The notes: generated by a model not told the origin, from the letters alone. 64,000 bases of DNA from Streptomyces sp. A012304 (GCF_026008495.1 NZ_BQUN01000057.1:1-64000), one strand, 5' to 3'; counted from the first letter of the stretch, positions 17,116 through 31,726 are shown. Numbers and translations: made by a program.

Positions 17116-18603
17116 TTACACGGGCAGGAAGTTGATCGGGTGGCTGTCGGTCGCCCACAGGTACTGGACCGCGTACGCGCGCCAGGGGCGCCAGGCCGCC
17201 GCCCGGGCGGTGAGCGCCGCCGGGGTGGAGGGCAGGCCCAGCTCCTGGGCGGCGCGCCGGATTCCGAGGTCGGTGGGGAGGAAGGCGTCGGGGTCGCCGA
17301 GGGCGCGCATCGCGATGACGTCGACCGTCCAGGGGCCGAAGCCGGGCAGGGCGAGCAGCCGGGCGCGGGCCTCGGCCCAGTCGCTCTCCACGCCCAGGTG
17401 CAGCGTGCCGTCCGCGAGCTGGGCGACGAGGGTGGTGAAGGTGGTGCGGCGGGTGCGGGGCATGGCCAGGGACTCGGGGTCGAGCGCGGCGAGTCGGCCC
17501 GGTGTCGGGAAGAGGTGGGTGAGGCCGCCCTCCGGGTCCTCCACCGGGTCGCCGTGCGCGGTGACCAGACGGGCGGCGTGGGTGCGGGCGGCCGCCGTGG
17601 AGACCTGCTGGCCGAGGACCGCGCGGACGGCGAACTCGGCCTCGTCCACGGTGCGCGGTACGCGGCGGCCCGGGGCCTTGTCGACCAGCGGCGCGAGCAG
17701 CGGATCGGTGCGCAGCTGGTCGTCGATGGCGACGGGGTCGGCGTCCAGGTCGAGCATGCGCCGGCAGCGGCTGATGGCGACGGTGAGATCGCGCAGGTCA
17801 CTGAGGGTGAGGCGGCAGCCGATGTGGTCCGGGTTCGGGGTGAGTGCCACGATGCCGTGCCCGTACGGCAGCCGCAGGGTGCGCCGGAAGGCGCCGTCGC
17901 GCCACTCCTCCACCCCCGGCACGCCGGTCGCCGCGAGGTGCCCGAACAGGTTGTCGGGGTTGAGGGGGGCGCGGAACGGCAGGCGCAGCTGGAGCGTGCC
18001 CGGTGTCGCGGGCCGGTCGGCGTTCTTCTTGGGGGCGCGGGCGCGCAGTTCGCTCGGTGCGAGGGCGAAGACCTCGCGCACGGTGTCGTTGAAGGTGCGG
18101 ATCGAGGCGAAGCCGGCGGCGAACGCCACGTCCGCCATGGGCAGTTCGGTGGTCTCGATCAGCAGCCGCGCGGTCTGTGCGCGCTGGGCGCGGGCCAGGG
18201 CGAGCGGGCCCGCGCCCAGTTCGGCGAGGAGTTGGCGTTCGACCTGGCGGGTGCTGTAGCCGAGGCGTGTGGCCAGGCCCGGCACGCCGTCCCGGTCGAC
18301 GACCCCGTCGGCGATCAGCCGCATGGCGCGGGCGACCAGGTCGGCGCGCTGGTTCCACTCGGGGGAGCCGGGGCTGGTGTCCGGCCGGCAGCGCTTGCAG
18401 GCGCGGAAGCCGGCCTGCTGGCAGGCGGCGGCGCTCGGCTGGAACGTCATGTTCTCCGGCTTGGGCGCCACGACCGGACAGCTGGGCCGGCAGTAGATGC
18501 CGGTGGTCAGGACCGCCGTGAAGAACCATCCGTCGAATCGCGCGTCCTTGGACTGCACGGCGCGCACACAGCGCTCCCGGTCGGTGTACATCCCGTTCTG
18601 CAT
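17116..18603 (-). CDS. Ada regulatory domain fused to AlkA DNA-3-methyladenine glycosylase
   Basis: A 495-residue fusion. Residues 1-~80 are the Ada methyl-phosphotriester sensor with zinc ligands Cys38, Cys42, Cys69 and Cys72. From the ATG at 18603 these fall at the same positions as in E. coli Ada, which supports this start. An AraC-type helix-turn-helix follows (about 85-185; SIRTFNDTVREVF), then the AlkA N-terminal domain (about 200-300) and an HhH-GPD glycosylase with GFGPWTVDVIAMRALGDPDAF (the catalytic Asp is expected in PTDLGIR). It senses alkyl damage, should activate its own operon, and excises 3-methylpurines. The Ogt activity of classical Ada is supplied by the separate downstream gene. 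Confidence 0.93.
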   Translation of the reverse strand: MQNGMYTDRERCVRAVQSKDARFDGWFFTAVLTTGIYCRPSCPVVAPKPENMTFQPSAAACQQAGFRACKRCRPDTSPGSPEWNQRADLVARAMRLIADGVVDRDGVPGLATRLGYSTRQVERQLLAELGAGPLALARAQRAQTARLLIETTELPMADVAFAAGFASIRTFNDTVREVFALAPSELRARAPKKNADRPATPGTLQLRLPFRAPLNPDNLFGHLAATGVPGVEEWRDGAFRRTLRLPYGHGIVALTPNPDHIGCRLTLSDLRDLTVAISRCRRMLDLDADPVAIDDQLRTDPLLAPLVDKAPGRRVPRTVDEAEFAVRAVLGQQVSTAAARTHAARLVTAHGDPVEDPEGGLTHLFPTPGRLAALDPESLAMPRTRRTTFTTLVAQLADGTLHLGVESDWAEARARLLALPGFGPWTVDVIAMRALGDPDAFLPTDLGIRRAAQELGLPSTPAALTARAAAWRPWRAYAVQYLWATDSHPINFLPV

Positions 18604-18688
18604 GCGTCCAGCATCGACCACCCGAGGGGGCGGCGCTGGCGAGAATCCGACATCAACCTCGCCTGTACAGCACCGCCCGCGCGTCGGG

Positions 18689-20599
18689 TCATGCCTGCCA
18701 GGCGCGTTCGCGCAGCAGGCGCAGACCGTTCAGCCCGACCAGCACCGTCGATCCCTCGTGTCCGGCCACGCCGAGCGGCAGGGGGAGGTGGCCGATCAGG
18801 TCCCACAGGACGAGGACGGTGATGAACGTACCGGCGATCACCAGGTTCTGCACCACCAGCCGCCGGGCCCTGCGGGAGAGCCGTACGACCGCCGGGACGG
18901 TGGTGAGGTCGTCGCGGACGACGACGGCGTCCGCCGTCTCCAGGGCCAGGTCCGAACCCGCCCGGCCCATCGCCAGTCCGGAGTGGGCCGCCGCGAGCGC
19001 GGGCGCGTCGTTCACCCCGTCGCCGACGAACAGCACCTTGCGGCCGGTGAGGTGCAGCTCGCGGACGGCGTTCACCTTGTCCTCCGGCAGCAGCTCCGCG
19101 CGTACGTCGGTGATGCCGGTCGCCTCGGCGACCCGGGCGGCGGCCCGCGCGTTGTCACCGGTCAGGAGGACGGGGGTGGTGCCGGTGAGGCCGGCCAGTG
19201 CGGCGGTGGCGGCCGGGGCGGCCGGGCGGAGGCGGTCGGTGAGGGTGAGGGTGCCCAGGGCTGTGCCGTCGGCCCGGACCTCGATCACCGTTCCCGCTTC
19301 CGAGGGGGCCGGGGCGCTGTCGGGGTCCGCGCGGCCGACGCTCACCGTACGGCCCTCGACGACGGCCGTGACGCCCTGTCCGGGGACGGCCGTGAAGTCC
19401 TCGGCGGGCGGGATCCGCAGGCCCCGCGCCCGCGCCGCCGCGACGACCGCCCGGGCCAGTGGATGCTCGCTGGGGTGTTCGGCGGCCGCGGCCAGGGTGA
19501 GGAGGGCGTCCTCGTCGAGGCCGGAGCCGGGCCGCGGGGTCACCTCCGTGACCTCGGGGGCGCCCTCGGTGAGGGTGCCGGTCTTGTCGAGGGCGGCGGT
19601 GTCGATCTCGCCGAGGCGTTCCATGGCCACGGCCGACTTGACCAGGACGCCGTGGCGGCCGGCGGTGGCGATGGCGGACAGCAGGGGCGGCATGGTGGCG
19701 AGGACCACCGCGCACGGCGAGGCGACGATCATGAAGGTCATGGCGCGCAGCAGGGCGTCGGTGAGGTTCGCGCCGAAGGCGAGCGGGAGCGAGAAGACGG
19801 CGAGGGTGGCGACCACCACGGCGACGGCGTAGCGCTGTTCGATCTTCTCGATGAACAGCTGGGTCGGCGCCTTGGTGCGGGAGGCCTCCTCGACGAGGGT
19901 GACGATACGGGCGATGACCGAGTCGGCGGGGTCGCGTGCGACGCGGACGCGGAGGGCGCCGGTGCCGTTGAGGGTGCCGGCGAAGACCTCGTCGCCGGGG
20001 CGCTTGACGACGGGCAGGGGTTCGCCCGTGATGGTCGCCTGGTCGGCCTCGCTGACGCCGTCCTCGACCCGGCCGTCGGCGCCGATGCGCTCGCCGGGGC
20101 GGACCAGCAGCAGGTCCCCGACAGCGAGTTCGGCGGCGGGGACGGTCTCCTCGCCGTCGGCGGTGAGGCGGGTCGCGGTGTCGGGGGCGAGGTCGAGCAG
20201 GCCGCGCACGGAGTCGGCGGTGCGGGCGGTGGCCAGGGCCTCCAGGGCGCCGGAGGTGGCGAAGATGACGATGAGGAGGGCGCCGTCGAGGACCTGGCCG
20301 ATCGCGGCGGCGCCGAGCGCCGCGACGATCATCAGCAGGTCGACGTCGAGGGTCTTCTCCCGCAGCGCCCGCAGGCCTTCCAGCGCGGGTTCCCAGCCGC
20401 CGGTGACATAGGCGACCGCGTACAGGGGTCCGTAGACCCACGACGGTCCACCGCCGAGGTCCACGCCCAGGCCGAGCAGGAAGGCGAGGGTGGCGGCGAG
20501 GGCCCAGCGGGCCTCGGGGAGGGCGAGGACGCGCGTGCGGCGGCGGGGTGCCGTCGAGGCGGGGGCGACGGCCGACGGGGAGGCGAGAGTCGTGGACAC
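18689..20599 (-). CDS. Heavy-metal P-type ATPase, P1B-4 (Co/Ni/Fe/Zn efflux) type
   Basis: A 636-residue P1B ATPase exporting a divalent metal across the cytoplasmic membrane. The transmembrane metal motif is SPC (MIVASPCAVVLAT) instead of CPC, and the last helix has HEGST. Both are signatures of the P1B-4 (CoaT/CtpD-like) subgroup. There is no N-terminal metal-binding domain. The phosphorylation motif is DKTGTLTEG and the hinge is GDGVNDAPAL. The GTG at 20599 is chosen because TATGGT (20611-20606) lies 6 nt before it, fitting a leaderless transcript. The ATG at 20632 would place the start codon inside the operator. It is divergent from an ArsR regulator. The metal is not decided by sequence. 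Confidence 0.92.
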   Translation of the reverse strand: MSTTLASPSAVAPASTAPRRRTRVLALPEARWALAATLAFLLGLGVDLGGGPSWVYGPLYAVAYVTGGWEPALEGLRALREKTLDVDLLMIVAALGAAAIGQVLDGALLIVIFATSGALEALATARTADSVRGLLDLAPDTATRLTADGEETVPAAELAVGDLLLVRPGERIGADGRVEDGVSEADQATITGEPLPVVKRPGDEVFAGTLNGTGALRVRVARDPADSVIARIVTLVEEASRTKAPTQLFIEKIEQRYAVAVVVATLAVFSLPLAFGANLTDALLRAMTFMIVASPCAVVLATMPPLLSAIATAGRHGVLVKSAVAMERLGEIDTAALDKTGTLTEGAPEVTEVTPRPGSGLDEDALLTLAAAAEHPSEHPLARAVVAAARARGLRIPPAEDFTAVPGQGVTAVVEGRTVSVGRADPDSAPAPSEAGTVIEVRADGTALGTLTLTDRLRPAAPAATAALAGLTGTTPVLLTGDNARAAARVAEATGITDVRAELLPEDKVNAVRELHLTGRKVLFVGDGVNDAPALAAAHSGLAMGRAGSDLALETADAVVVRDDLTTVPAVVRLSRRARRLVVQNLVIAGTFITVLVLWDLIGHLPLPLGVAGHEGSTVLVGLNGLRLLRERAWQA

Positions 20600-20605
20600 C
20601 CGACC

Positions 20606-20660
20606 ACCATACAGGAACACATGAAGACTCATTCATCTGTTCATATGCGGTGGGTAAGAT
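20606..20660. promoter_or_regulatory. Shared operator and divergent promoters of metal ATPase and arsR
   Basis: An inverted repeat GAACACATGAA (20615-20625) / TTCATCTGTTC (20632-20642) matches at 10 of 11 positions around a 6-nt spacer, the layout of ArsR/SmtB operators. For arsR, TTCATC (20632-20637) and TAAGAT (20655-20660) are 17 bp apart and the ATG at 20668 follows after 7 nt. For the ATPase, TATGGT (20611-20606) ends 6 nt before the GTG at 20599. One dimer could cover both promoters, and both mRNAs appear leaderless. Confidence 0.75.
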
Positions 20661-20667
20661 ACCCCGC

Positions 20668-21030
20668 ATGGGTCATGGAGCCGTCACCACCACAGCCGCC
20701 GAGCGCGTGCGCCTGGACGCGGACAACGTCGCCAAGGTGGCCACCACCCTCCAGGCCCTGTCCACCCCCTCCCGGCTGCTGATCCTCGCGCGGCTGCGCG
20801 AAGGCCCCCTGCCGGCCACGGAGTTGGCCGCCGAGGTGGGCATGGAGCAGTCGGCGTGCTCGCACCAGCTGCGGCTGCTGCGCAACCTGGGACTGGTGGT
20901 CGGCGAGCGGCGCGGCCGGTCGGTGGTCTACGCGCTGCACGACCACCACGTCGCCGAACTCCTCGACCAGGCCGTGTACCACGTGGAGCACCTGCGGCTG
21001 GGCATCAGCGACGCGGCCGACGCGGAGTAG
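20668..21030 (+). CDS. ArsR/SmtB-family metal-responsive repressor
   Basis: A 120-residue winged-helix repressor. The DNA-reading helix region is MEQSACSHQLRLLRNLGLV (about residues 52-70), with the wing GERRGRSVVYALH after it. The C-terminal helix carries His and Asp/Glu residues (DHHVAELL, YHVEHLRLGISD), suited to an alpha-5 Zn/Co/Ni-type sensor. It lacks the CxC motif of arsenic/cadmium sensors. It presumably represses the divergent P1B-4 ATPase and itself through the operator at 20615-20642, releasing DNA when metal binds. Confidence 0.92.
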   Translation: MGHGAVTTTAAERVRLDADNVAKVATTLQALSTPSRLLILARLREGPLPATELAAEVGMEQSACSHQLRLLRNLGLVVGERRGRSVVYALHDHHVAELLDQAVYHVEHLRLGISDAADAE

Positions 21031-21059
21031 CACCTCCGGCGAGCGGGTGGCCGGCGGGC

Positions 21060-21521
21060 TCAGGCCGGTCGTCGCGGCTCCCGTGTCAGGGCCCGGATCG
21101 CGCAGACGTCGAGTGCCGCCACCACGGCCGAGCGCGGCGGTGCGTAGGGCAGGAACAGGAACTGGGCGAGCAGGCCGAGCGAGGCGAGGAGGAGGCCGGC
21201 GGGGCGGGCCCGGGCCGCGCCCCGGAGCAGGGCCGCTCCGGTCGCGGCGGTGAGGACGCCCAGGACGAGGTGGAGCAGGCCCCAACCGGTGAGGGTCAGC
21301 CCGTAGACGTAGGAGCCGACGCGGGCGTGGACGCCGTCCCCGGCGAGCGCCGCGACGCCCTGGAGGACGGCGAGCAGGCCGCCGCAGATCAGCAGCACGC
21401 CCCCGAGGACGTCGCGGGTGCCGGGCCGGGTGGTGCGGCGCGGGCCGCCGGGCGGCACGGACCAGGCGGTGCCGATCTCGCCGGGCGGTGGGCCGGAGGA
21501 GGGGCCGGAGCGGGAGGTCAT
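21060..21521 (-). CDS. Four-helix membrane protein (DUF7144-like)
   Basis: A 153-residue protein with a Pro/Gly-rich cytosolic N-terminus (about 35 residues) and four hydrophobic segments. The first holds the pattern RDVLGGVLLICGGLLAVLQG. It resembles the Streptomyces family annotated DUF7144, function unknown. The ATG at 21521 has AAAGGA upstream on the coding strand. It lies 104 nt downstream of lpd on the same strand and is convergent with arsR, their stops 29 nt apart. Confidence 0.75.
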   Translation of the reverse strand: MTSRSGPSSGPPPGEIGTAWSVPPGGPRRTTRPGTRDVLGGVLLICGGLLAVLQGVAALAGDGVHARVGSYVYGLTLTGWGLLHLVLGVLTAATGAALLRGAARARPAGLLLASLGLLAQFLFLPYAPPRSAVVAALDVCAIRALTREPRRPA

Positions 21522-21625
21522 GCGCGGGTGTCCTTTCCGGTTGTCAGGACATCCCGGCCCCGCGGCGACGGCGAGCGCGGCGGGCCGTTCGGGTGAACGG
21601 CCCGCCGCAGGTCCGCCCGCGCGTC

Positions 21626-23038
21626 TCACATGTTGATCATGTGGCCGGCCAGGCCGTGCACGGCCTCCTTGACGGCCTCGCCCAGCGTCGGGTGGGCGTG
21701 GACGTTGCGGGCGACCTCGTGGACGGTGAGGTCCCACTGCTGGGCCAGGGTCAGTTCGGGCAGCAGTTCGGTGACGTCCGGGCCGATCAGGTGGCCGCCG
21801 ATCAGCTCGCCGTACTTCGCGTCGCTGATGAGCTTCACGAAGCCGGTGGTGTCGCCCAGGCCGTGCGACTTGCCGTTGGCGGTGAAGGGGAACTTCGCGA
21901 CCTTCACGTCGTGGCCGAGGTCGCGGGCCTGGGCCTCGGTGTAGCCGAAGCTGGCGATCTGGGGCTGGCAGTAGGTGGCGCGCGGGATCATCGCGTAGTC
22001 CAGCTCCATGGTCTCCGCGTCCGCGATCGTCTCGGCGGCGATCACGCCCATCGCCTCGGCGGCGTGCGCGAGCATCAGCTTCGCCGTCACGTCGCCGATG
22101 GCGTAGATGTGCGGGACGGAGGTGCGGCAGCGGCCGTCGACGTCGATGGCGCCGCGCTCGGTGACCCGCACGCCCGTGTTCTCCAGGCCGTAGCCGGTGA
22201 CGTTCGGGGCGAAGCCGATGGCCTGGAGGACCTTGTCGGCCTCCAGCACCCGCTGCGCGCCGTCCTTGCCGGTGACGGTGACGCGGACCTGCGGGCCCGA
22301 CTCGTCGATCGCGTCGACGCGGGTGGAGGTGAGCACGTCGATGCCCAGCTTGCGGTACTGGCGGGCGAGCTCGGCGGAGACCTCGGCGTCCTCCAGCGGG
22401 GCGACCCGGTCGAGGAACTCGACGATGGTGACCTTCACGCCGTAGTTGTGCAGCACGTAGGCGAACTCGATGCCGATGGCGCCGGCGCCCGCGATGATCA
22501 TCGACTGCGGAAGGTCCTCGGCGAGGATCTGCTCCTCGTACGTCACCACGCGGGAGGTGCGCTTGGTGCCGGGCAGCAGCTTGGGGGTGGCGCCGGTGGC
22601 GATGACGCAGTGGTCGAAGCCGATGGTGCGGGTGTTGCCGTCGTAGTCGGCGACCTGAAGGGTGTGGGCGTCGAGGAAGGTGCCGCGGCCGTCGAACTCG
22701 GTGATCTTGTTCTTCTTCATCAGGTAGTGGACGCCCTTGACCCGGCCGTCGGCGACCTTGCGGCTGCGGCGGTAGGCCTCGCCGTAGTCGAAGGAGACCT
22801 GTCCGTCGACCTTGATGCCGAAGGTCTTCGCCTCGTGGGTGAAGATGTGGGCGAGCTCCGCGTTGCGCAGCAGCGCCTTGGTCGGGATGCAGCCCACGTT
22901 GAGGCAGACGCCGCCCCAGTACTTCTCCTCGACGACGGCGACGCGTTTGCCCAGCTGGGCGGCGCGTACCGCGGCGACATAGCCGCCGGGGCCGGCGCCG
23001 AGGACCACGACGTCGAAGCGTTCGTCCTGCTCGACCAT
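21626..23038 (-). CDS. lpdA: Dihydrolipoyl dehydrogenase
   Basis: A 470-residue flavoprotein disulfide reductase, the E3 component that reoxidises lipoyl groups of 2-oxoacid dehydrogenases and the glycine cleavage system with NAD. It shows the FAD motif [17 protein letters not shown] (about residues 14-30), the redox disulfide Cys45-Cys50 in [15 protein letters not shown], an NAD motif [10 protein letters not shown] and the C-terminal dimer/active-site stretch [13 protein letters not shown] at 23038 with AAGGAAAA upstream. No E1 or E2 genes are nearby, so it either serves complexes encoded elsewhere or is a second copy. Confidence 0.94.
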   Translation of the reverse strand: MVEQDERFDVVVLGAGPGGYVAAVRAAQLGKRVAVVEEKYWGGVCLNVGCIPTKALLRNAELAHIFTHEAKTFGIKVDGQVSFDYGEAYRRSRKVADGRVKGVHYLMKKNKITEFDGRGTFLDAHTLQVADYDGNTRTIGFDHCVIATGATPKLLPGTKRTSRVVTYEEQILAEDLPQSMIIAGAGAIGIEFAYVLHNYGVKVTIVEFLDRVAPLEDAEVSAELARQYRKLGIDVLTSTRVDAIDESGPQVRVTVTGKDGAQRVLEADKVLQAIGFAPNVTGYGLENTGVRVTERGAIDVDGRCRTSVPHIYAIGDVTAKLMLAHAAEAMGVIAAETIADAETMELDYAMIPRATYCQPQIASFGYTEAQARDLGHDVKVAKFPFTANGKSHGLGDTTGFVKLISDAKYGELIGGHLIGPDVTELLPELTLAQQWDLTVHEVARNVHAHPTLGEAVKEAVHGLAGHMINM

Positions 23039-23165
23039 GGGGTTTTCCTTTTCCGTGGAGTGCCTGAACGTGCGTGAACGCGGATGCTGCGGAGTACGGG
23101 TCGTGCTGGAGGTACCAGCAAATAATGCGCCTCCGATTCTTCCGTGCGCCGGGCAGAATGAGCGA

Positions 23166-23495
23166 ATGATCGAACACTGTTGCGCGGAGATGACCCGCCA
23201 ACTGGAGCTGCGGTGCCCCGCGCACACCGATGCCTTCGCCTGCCCGGACGCGGTCGTCGGTTTCGACGCCCGGTTCCAGGAGTACGGCCTGATCGTCCAC
23301 GACGGCGGCATGTCGTCCGTCGGCATCGTCTTCTGTCCCTGGTGCGGCACGCGGCTGCCCGAGTCGCGGCGGGACGGGTGGTTCGACGCGCTGGAGGCGC
23401 GGGGCGTCGACCCGTGGGAGGACGAGATCCCGGCGGAGTTCCAGGACGGCGGCTGGCTGCGGCACGAGCCGGGGGACACGGTCGGCCCTCGCTGA
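23166..23495 (+). CDS. Small Cys-rich protein (DUF6980-like)
   Basis: A 109-residue soluble protein with an N-terminal HCC, a middle [13 protein letters not shown] and a zinc-ribbon-like [12 protein letters not shown] (about residues 57-68), followed by an acidic, Trp-containing tail. It resembles a small Streptomyces family of unknown function (DUF6980, from memory). CAGAAT (23154-23159) sits 6 nt before the ATG, so it may be leaderless. It is divergent from lpdA. A hairpin overlaps its stop codon. Confidence 0.8.
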   Translation: MIEHCCAEMTRQLELRCPAHTDAFACPDAVVGFDARFQEYGLIVHDGGMSSVGIVFCPWCGTRLPESRRDGWFDALEARGVDPWEDEIPAEFQDGGWLRHEPGDTVGPR

Positions 23496-23508
23496 CCGTG
23501 TCCCCCGG
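23469..23508. terminator. Bidirectional terminator overlapping a stop codon
   Basis: A perfect 15-bp stem CCGGGGGACACGGTC / GACCGTGTCCCCCGG (23469-23483 with 23494-23508) closes a 10-nt loop. The TGA of the upstream gene (23493-23495) lies in the structure. It separates that gene from the convergent beta-galactosidase gene, whose stop is at 23523. Confidence 0.9.
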
Positions 23509-23522
23509 AGTGACAGGGTCCG

Positions 23523-27494
<3,972 letters not shown>

Positions 27495-27598
27495 TTACTG
27501 TTGGGAAATCGAACATAGGTGGACCGAGGATGGCCGAATTCCGTCCGACTTCGGCGCAAGGTGACTTGACGGTGACCGCCGCGGCAGGTGACGGCCCG

Positions 27599-30500
27599 TC
27601 AGTAGACGTCCCGCACATACCGCTTGTCGGCGGCGAGCTGCTTGACGTACGCCGCCTCCTCCTCGCCCAGACCGCCGTGGACGACGGCGATGTCGCGCAG
27701 TGCCCGGTCGACGTCCTTGGCCATGCGGGAGGCGTCGCCGCAGACGTAGAAGTGGGCGCCGTCCCGGAGCCAGGACCACAGGTGGGAGCCGTGCTCGCGC
27801 ATCCGGTCCTGGACGTAGACCTTGGCCCGCTGGTCGCGGGAGAAAGCGGTGTCCAGGCGGTCGAGGGTGCCGTCGGCCAGGAGGGCGGTCAGCTCCTGCT
27901 CGTAGTAGAAGTCGGTCGCCCGGCGCTGCTCGCCGAAGAACAGCCAGTTGCGCCCCCGGTGGCCGCGGGCCCGCCGCTCCTCCAGGAATCCGACGAACGG
28001 CGCCACGCCGGTGCCGGGGCCGACCATCACCATCGGGGTCGCCGGGTCGGCGGGCGGCCGGAAGTGCGGGGAGCGCTGCACATGGACGGGTACCTCGGTG
28101 CCCGGCCCGGCGTCCGCGAGGAACGGCGAGCACACGCCCTGCCGCGGCCGGCCGGCGAGGTTCTCGTACCGCACGACGGAGACGGTGAGCGACACCAGGT
28201 GGGGGTCGGTCAGCGGGCTGGAGGAGATGGAGTACAGGCGCGGCTGGAGCCGTCCCAGCGTGTCGGCCCACTCCTGGGCGTCGGCCCGGACGCCGAACTC
28301 GGCGGCCACGTCGACGGCCTGCCGGCCCCAGGACCACCTCGCCAGCTCGCCCTTGTTGTCGGGGCGCAGCAGCTTGCGCAGTTCGCGCGGGTCGCGGGTG
28401 CGGTCGGCGGTGAAGCGCAGCAGGGCCGGGCTGACCCGGGTGATGTCGAGATGGCGCAGCAGGGCCTCCTCGAAGGGGACCTCGCCGACGCCGTTCACCC
28501 GGACGGCGGCCTGGGCGTCGAGTCCGGTGACCGCCAGCCACTCGGTCACCAGGTCCGGGGCGTTGAGGGGGCGCACGCCCAGGGCGTCGCCGGCCTCGTA
28601 GAGCAGGGGCGTCTCGCTGTCACGGGTGTCGAAGGTGAAGCGGCGCACCTCCTTGCCCGAGCCCGGCAGGCTGAGCAGGCGGTTGCCGACGAGGCGGGCG
28701 GTGACGGGGGCGGGGCGCCGGGAGCGGGGCGCGGCGGCGGGCGGGGCGGCGGGTGCGGCCGGTGCGACGGTCGCCGCCATGGGCGGCCCACCGTGCTCGG
28801 GCGCGCCGTTCGGCTCCGCCCCCCGCGCCTCCTTGAGCGCGATGAGCACCTGGTCGAGCCAGGCCTCCGCCTGCGGTGCGTAGTCGGGTTCGCAGTCCGT
28901 GCGGGGCGCGAGCCGTACGGCGCCCAGCTCGTCCATCCGGTCGTCGAGCCGCCGTCCGTGACCGCAGAAGTCGTCGTACGAGGAGTCACCGAAGGCCAGG
29001 ACGGCGTAGCGACGGCCTTCCAGGCGGCCGGCGTCGGGGGCGGTGAGGCTGTCCCAGAAGCCGGAGCCGTTGTCGGGTGCGTCGCCGTCGCCGAAGGTGC
29101 TGGTGATCAGCAGCAGGTCGGCGTCGGAGGGCAGGGCGGCGGGGTCGGCCTCGTCCATGGCGACCAGGGATGCGGTGTGGCCGCCGGCGGTGAGCCGCTC
29201 GGCGGTGGTGGCGGCGAACTCCTCGGCGTTGCCGGTCTGCGAGGCCCACAGGATCACCACCCGCCGGCCCCGTTCCCGCTGGACGGCGGTGGCGGCGCGG
29301 GAGTACATGCCGGCGAGGGTGCCGTTGACCCAGAGGGCGTGTTCGGGGCTGAAGGGGGCGTCCGGCGGCAGCACGGGGACGCCGGGGGCGCCGGCCGGGA
29401 TGCCCGCGAGGAACCCGACCAGGTACTGGCGTTCGCGTTCGGTCAGGACGGGCGGCGGGGCGGGTTCCAGGCCGAAGACGGAGGCGGCGGAGGGGTGGAC
29501 GGCGGTGGGGACGATCGGCTGGTTCCGTGGCAGCGGGGGGTCCACGGCCGGTGTGTGCACGCTGACCGGCGTGGTCACCTTCGTCAGTGACACCGCGCAC
29601 ACCTTCAGTTCGGGCTGGAAGGACAGCGGGTCGACGGCGTCGCTGGTGACGGCGTTGACGCTGAGGTACTCGCCGAAGAGGTCGTTCCAGTGGAACGGCG
29701 CGAAGCAGGAGCCGGGCAGCACCCGGTCGGTGACCACGGCCGGCAGCACGGCGCGCCCGCGCCGGGAGGCGACCTCCACCGAGTCGCCGTCGGCGATGCC
29801 GAGCCCGGCCGCGTCCTCGGGGTGCAGCTCGACGAAGGGGCGCGGGTCGAGCTTGTTGAGCTTGGCCACCTTGGCGGTCTTGGTCAGGGTGTGCCACTGG
29901 TGCTGGAGACGGCCGGTGTTCAGGACGTACGGATAGTCGTCGTCCGGCATCTCGGCGGGCGGGACGTGCGGGCGGGGGTGGAAGACGGCACGGCCGGAGG
30001 GGGTGGCGAAGGTGAGCGAGCCGTCGTCGCCGACGTACCGGATCGGGTTGCGGGCGGGGCCGTCGGGCGTGGCGGCGGGCCACTGGACGGGGGTGGCGCG
30101 CAGCCGCTCGTACGTCACTCCGCGCAGGTCGTAGCCGGTCTGCGGGTTGTGGGCGCGGGTGATCTCCGCGAAGATCTCCTCCGCGCTGTCGTAGGAGAAG
30201 CCCTCCTCGTAGCCCATCGCGCGGGCGACGGCGGCGATCAGGCGCCAGTCGGCCGTCGCCTCGCCGGGCGGGTCGGCGGCGGGCCGGGCGAGGGTCAGGT
30301 TGCGTTCGCTGTTGATGAGGACGCCCTCGCTCTCCGTCCACAGCGCGGCGGGCAGGACGACGTCGGCGTAGGCGTTGGTCTCGGTGTCGGCGAAGACGTC
30401 CTGGGTGACGACGAACTCGGCGGCCTCCAGGCCCTCGATGACGGTCCTGCGGTTGGCGACGGAGGCGACCGGGTTGGTGCAGATGATCCAGCAGGCCTTG

Positions 30501-31726
30501 ATCTCGCCGTCGGCCATCTTGCGGAACATCTCCACGGTGCCCTTGCCGACGCCGTCGGCGCGGATCGTGCCGGGCTCAAGACCCCACAGGTCCTCGACGA
30601 AGGCGCGGTCGGCGTCGACGAGCACGGACCGCTGGCCGGGCAGTCCCGGCCCCATGTAGCCCATCTCACGGCCGCCCATGGCGTTGGGCTGGCCGGTGAG
30701 GGAGAAGGGGCCGCTGCCGGGGCGGCAGATCTTGCCGGTGGCGAGGTGCAGGTTGATCAGCGCGTTGGTGTTCCAGGTGCCGTGGGTGGACTGGTTGAGG
30801 CCCATGGTCCAGCAGCTGGTCCACTCCCCCGCCTCGCCGATCAGCCGGGCGGCCTCGCGCAGGTCGTCCTCCGGTATGCCGGTGATCCCGGCGACGGTGG
30901 CCGGCGGGTAGTCGGCGAGGAAGGCGGGCATCGCCTCCCAGCCCTCGGTGTACGCGGCGACGAAGTCGGGGTCGGTGTGCCCGTTCTCGTGCAGCAGGTG
31001 CAGCAGACCGTTGAGGAGGGCGAGGTCGGTGCCCGGCCTGACCTGGAGGAACAGGTCGGCCTTCGCGGCCGTGGCGGTGCGGCGGGGGTCGACGACGATC
31101 AGCTTGGCGCCCGCCTTCACCCGGTCCATCATCCGCAGGAAGAGGATGGGGTGGCAGTCGGCCATGTTGGAGCCGATGACGAGGAAGACGTCCGCCTTGT
31201 CGAGGTCGTCGTAGGAGCCGGGCGGCCCGTCGGCGCCGAGGGAGAGCTTGTAGCCGGTGCCGGCGCTGGCCATGCACAGCCGGGAGTTCGACTCGATCTG
31301 GTTGGTGCGCAGATAGCCCTTGGTGAGCTTGTTGGCCAGGTACTGGGCCTCCAGGCTCATCTGGCCGGAGACGTACAGGGCGACCGCGTCGGGCCCGTGC
31401 TCGTCGACGATCGCCCGCAGCCGTCGGGCGGTCTCGGCGACCGCCGCGTCCACGGGGGTGGGCCGCGGCTCCTCCCCGCGGTTCGGGCGGACCAGGGCGG
31501 TGGTCAGCCGGCCGGGCGCGGCGAGCATGTCGGCGGTGGTGGCGCCCTTGGTGCAGAGCCGGCCGAGGTTCGCGGGGTGTTCCTTGTCCCCGGACGCCTT
31601 CAGGACCGTACGGCGTCCGTCTGGGCCGCGGCCGATGTCGAGGACCATGCCGCAGCCGACACCGCAGTACGAGCAGACCGTCCGCACCTTGGTGGTGTCG
31701 ACGGTCCGCGAGTCCGGTGCGGCCAC
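27599..31726 (-). CDS. Nitrate reductase / sulfite-reductase-type flavoprotein fusion
   Basis: A 1375-residue single-polypeptide oxidoreductase. The N-terminus is an assimilatory nitrate-reductase (NasA/NarB-like) molybdopterin module with a [4Fe-4S] site at Cys18, Cys21, Cys25 and Cys58, followed by molybdopterin and MPT-binding domains to about residue 720. After a linker come a flavodoxin domain ([13 protein letters not shown] near 820), an Ala/Pro linker, an FAD-binding domain (RLYSISSSP near 1165) and an NADPH-binding domain ([12 protein letters not shown] near 1243) ending in the CysJ-like RYVRDVY. It should pass electrons from NADPH via FAD and FMN to the Mo centre and reduce nitrate to nitrite. 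The GTG at 31726 has AGGGGG upstream. No nitrite reductase or Mo-cofactor gene is adjacent. Confidence 0.92.
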   Translation of the reverse strand: MAAPDSRTVDTTKVRTVCSYCGVGCGMVLDIGRGPDGRRTVLKASGDKEHPANLGRLCTKGATTADMLAAPGRLTTALVRPNRGEEPRPTPVDAAVAETARRLRAIVDEHGPDAVALYVSGQMSLEAQYLANKLTKGYLRTNQIESNSRLCMASAGTGYKLSLGADGPPGSYDDLDKADVFLVIGSNMADCHPILFLRMMDRVKAGAKLIVVDPRRTATAAKADLFLQVRPGTDLALLNGLLHLLHENGHTDPDFVAAYTEGWEAMPAFLADYPPATVAGITGIPEDDLREAARLIGEAGEWTSCWTMGLNQSTHGTWNTNALINLHLATGKICRPGSGPFSLTGQPNAMGGREMGYMGPGLPGQRSVLVDADRAFVEDLWGLEPGTIRADGVGKGTVEMFRKMADGEIKACWIICTNPVASVANRRTVIEGLEAAEFVVTQDVFADTETNAYADVVLPAALWTESEGVLINSERNLTLARPAADPPGEATADWRLIAAVARAMGYEEGFSYDSAEEIFAEITRAHNPQTGYDLRGVTYERLRATPVQWPAATPDGPARNPIRYVGDDGSLTFATPSGRAVFHPRPHVPPAEMPDDDYPYVLNTGRLQHQWHTLTKTAKVAKLNKLDPRPFVELHPEDAAGLGIADGDSVEVASRRGRAVLPAVVTDRVLPGSCFAPFHWNDLFGEYLSVNAVTSDAVDPLSFQPELKVCAVSLTKVTTPVSVHTPAVDPPLPRNQPIVPTAVHPSAASVFGLEPAPPPVLTERERQYLVGFLAGIPAGAPGVPVLPPDAPFSPEHALWVNGTLAGMYSRAATAVQRERGRRVVILWASQTGNAEEFAATTAERLTAGGHTASLVAMDEADPAALPSDADLLLITSTFGDGDAPDNGSGFWDSLTAPDAGRLEGRRYAVLAFGDSSYDDFCGHGRRLDDRMDELGAVRLAPRTDCEPDYAPQAEAWLDQVLIALKEARGAEPNGAPEHGGPPMAATVAPAAPAAPPAAAPRSRRPAPVTARLVGNRLLSLPGSGKEVRRFTFDTRDSETPLLYEAGDALGVRPLNAPDLVTEWLAVTGLDAQAAVRVNGVGEVPFEEALLRHLDITRVSPALLRFTADRTRDPRELRKLLRPDNKGELARWSWGRQAVDVAAEFGVRADAQEWADTLGRLQPRLYSISSSPLTDPHLVSLTVSVVRYENLAGRPRQGVCSPFLADAGPGTEVPVHVQRSPHFRPPADPATPMVMVGPGTGVAPFVGFLEERRARGHRGRNWLFFGEQRRATDFYYEQELTALLADGTLDRLDTAFSRDQRAKVYVQDRMREHGSHLWSWLRDGAHFYVCGDASRMAKDVDRALRDIAVVHGGLGEEEAAYVKQLAADKRYVRDVY

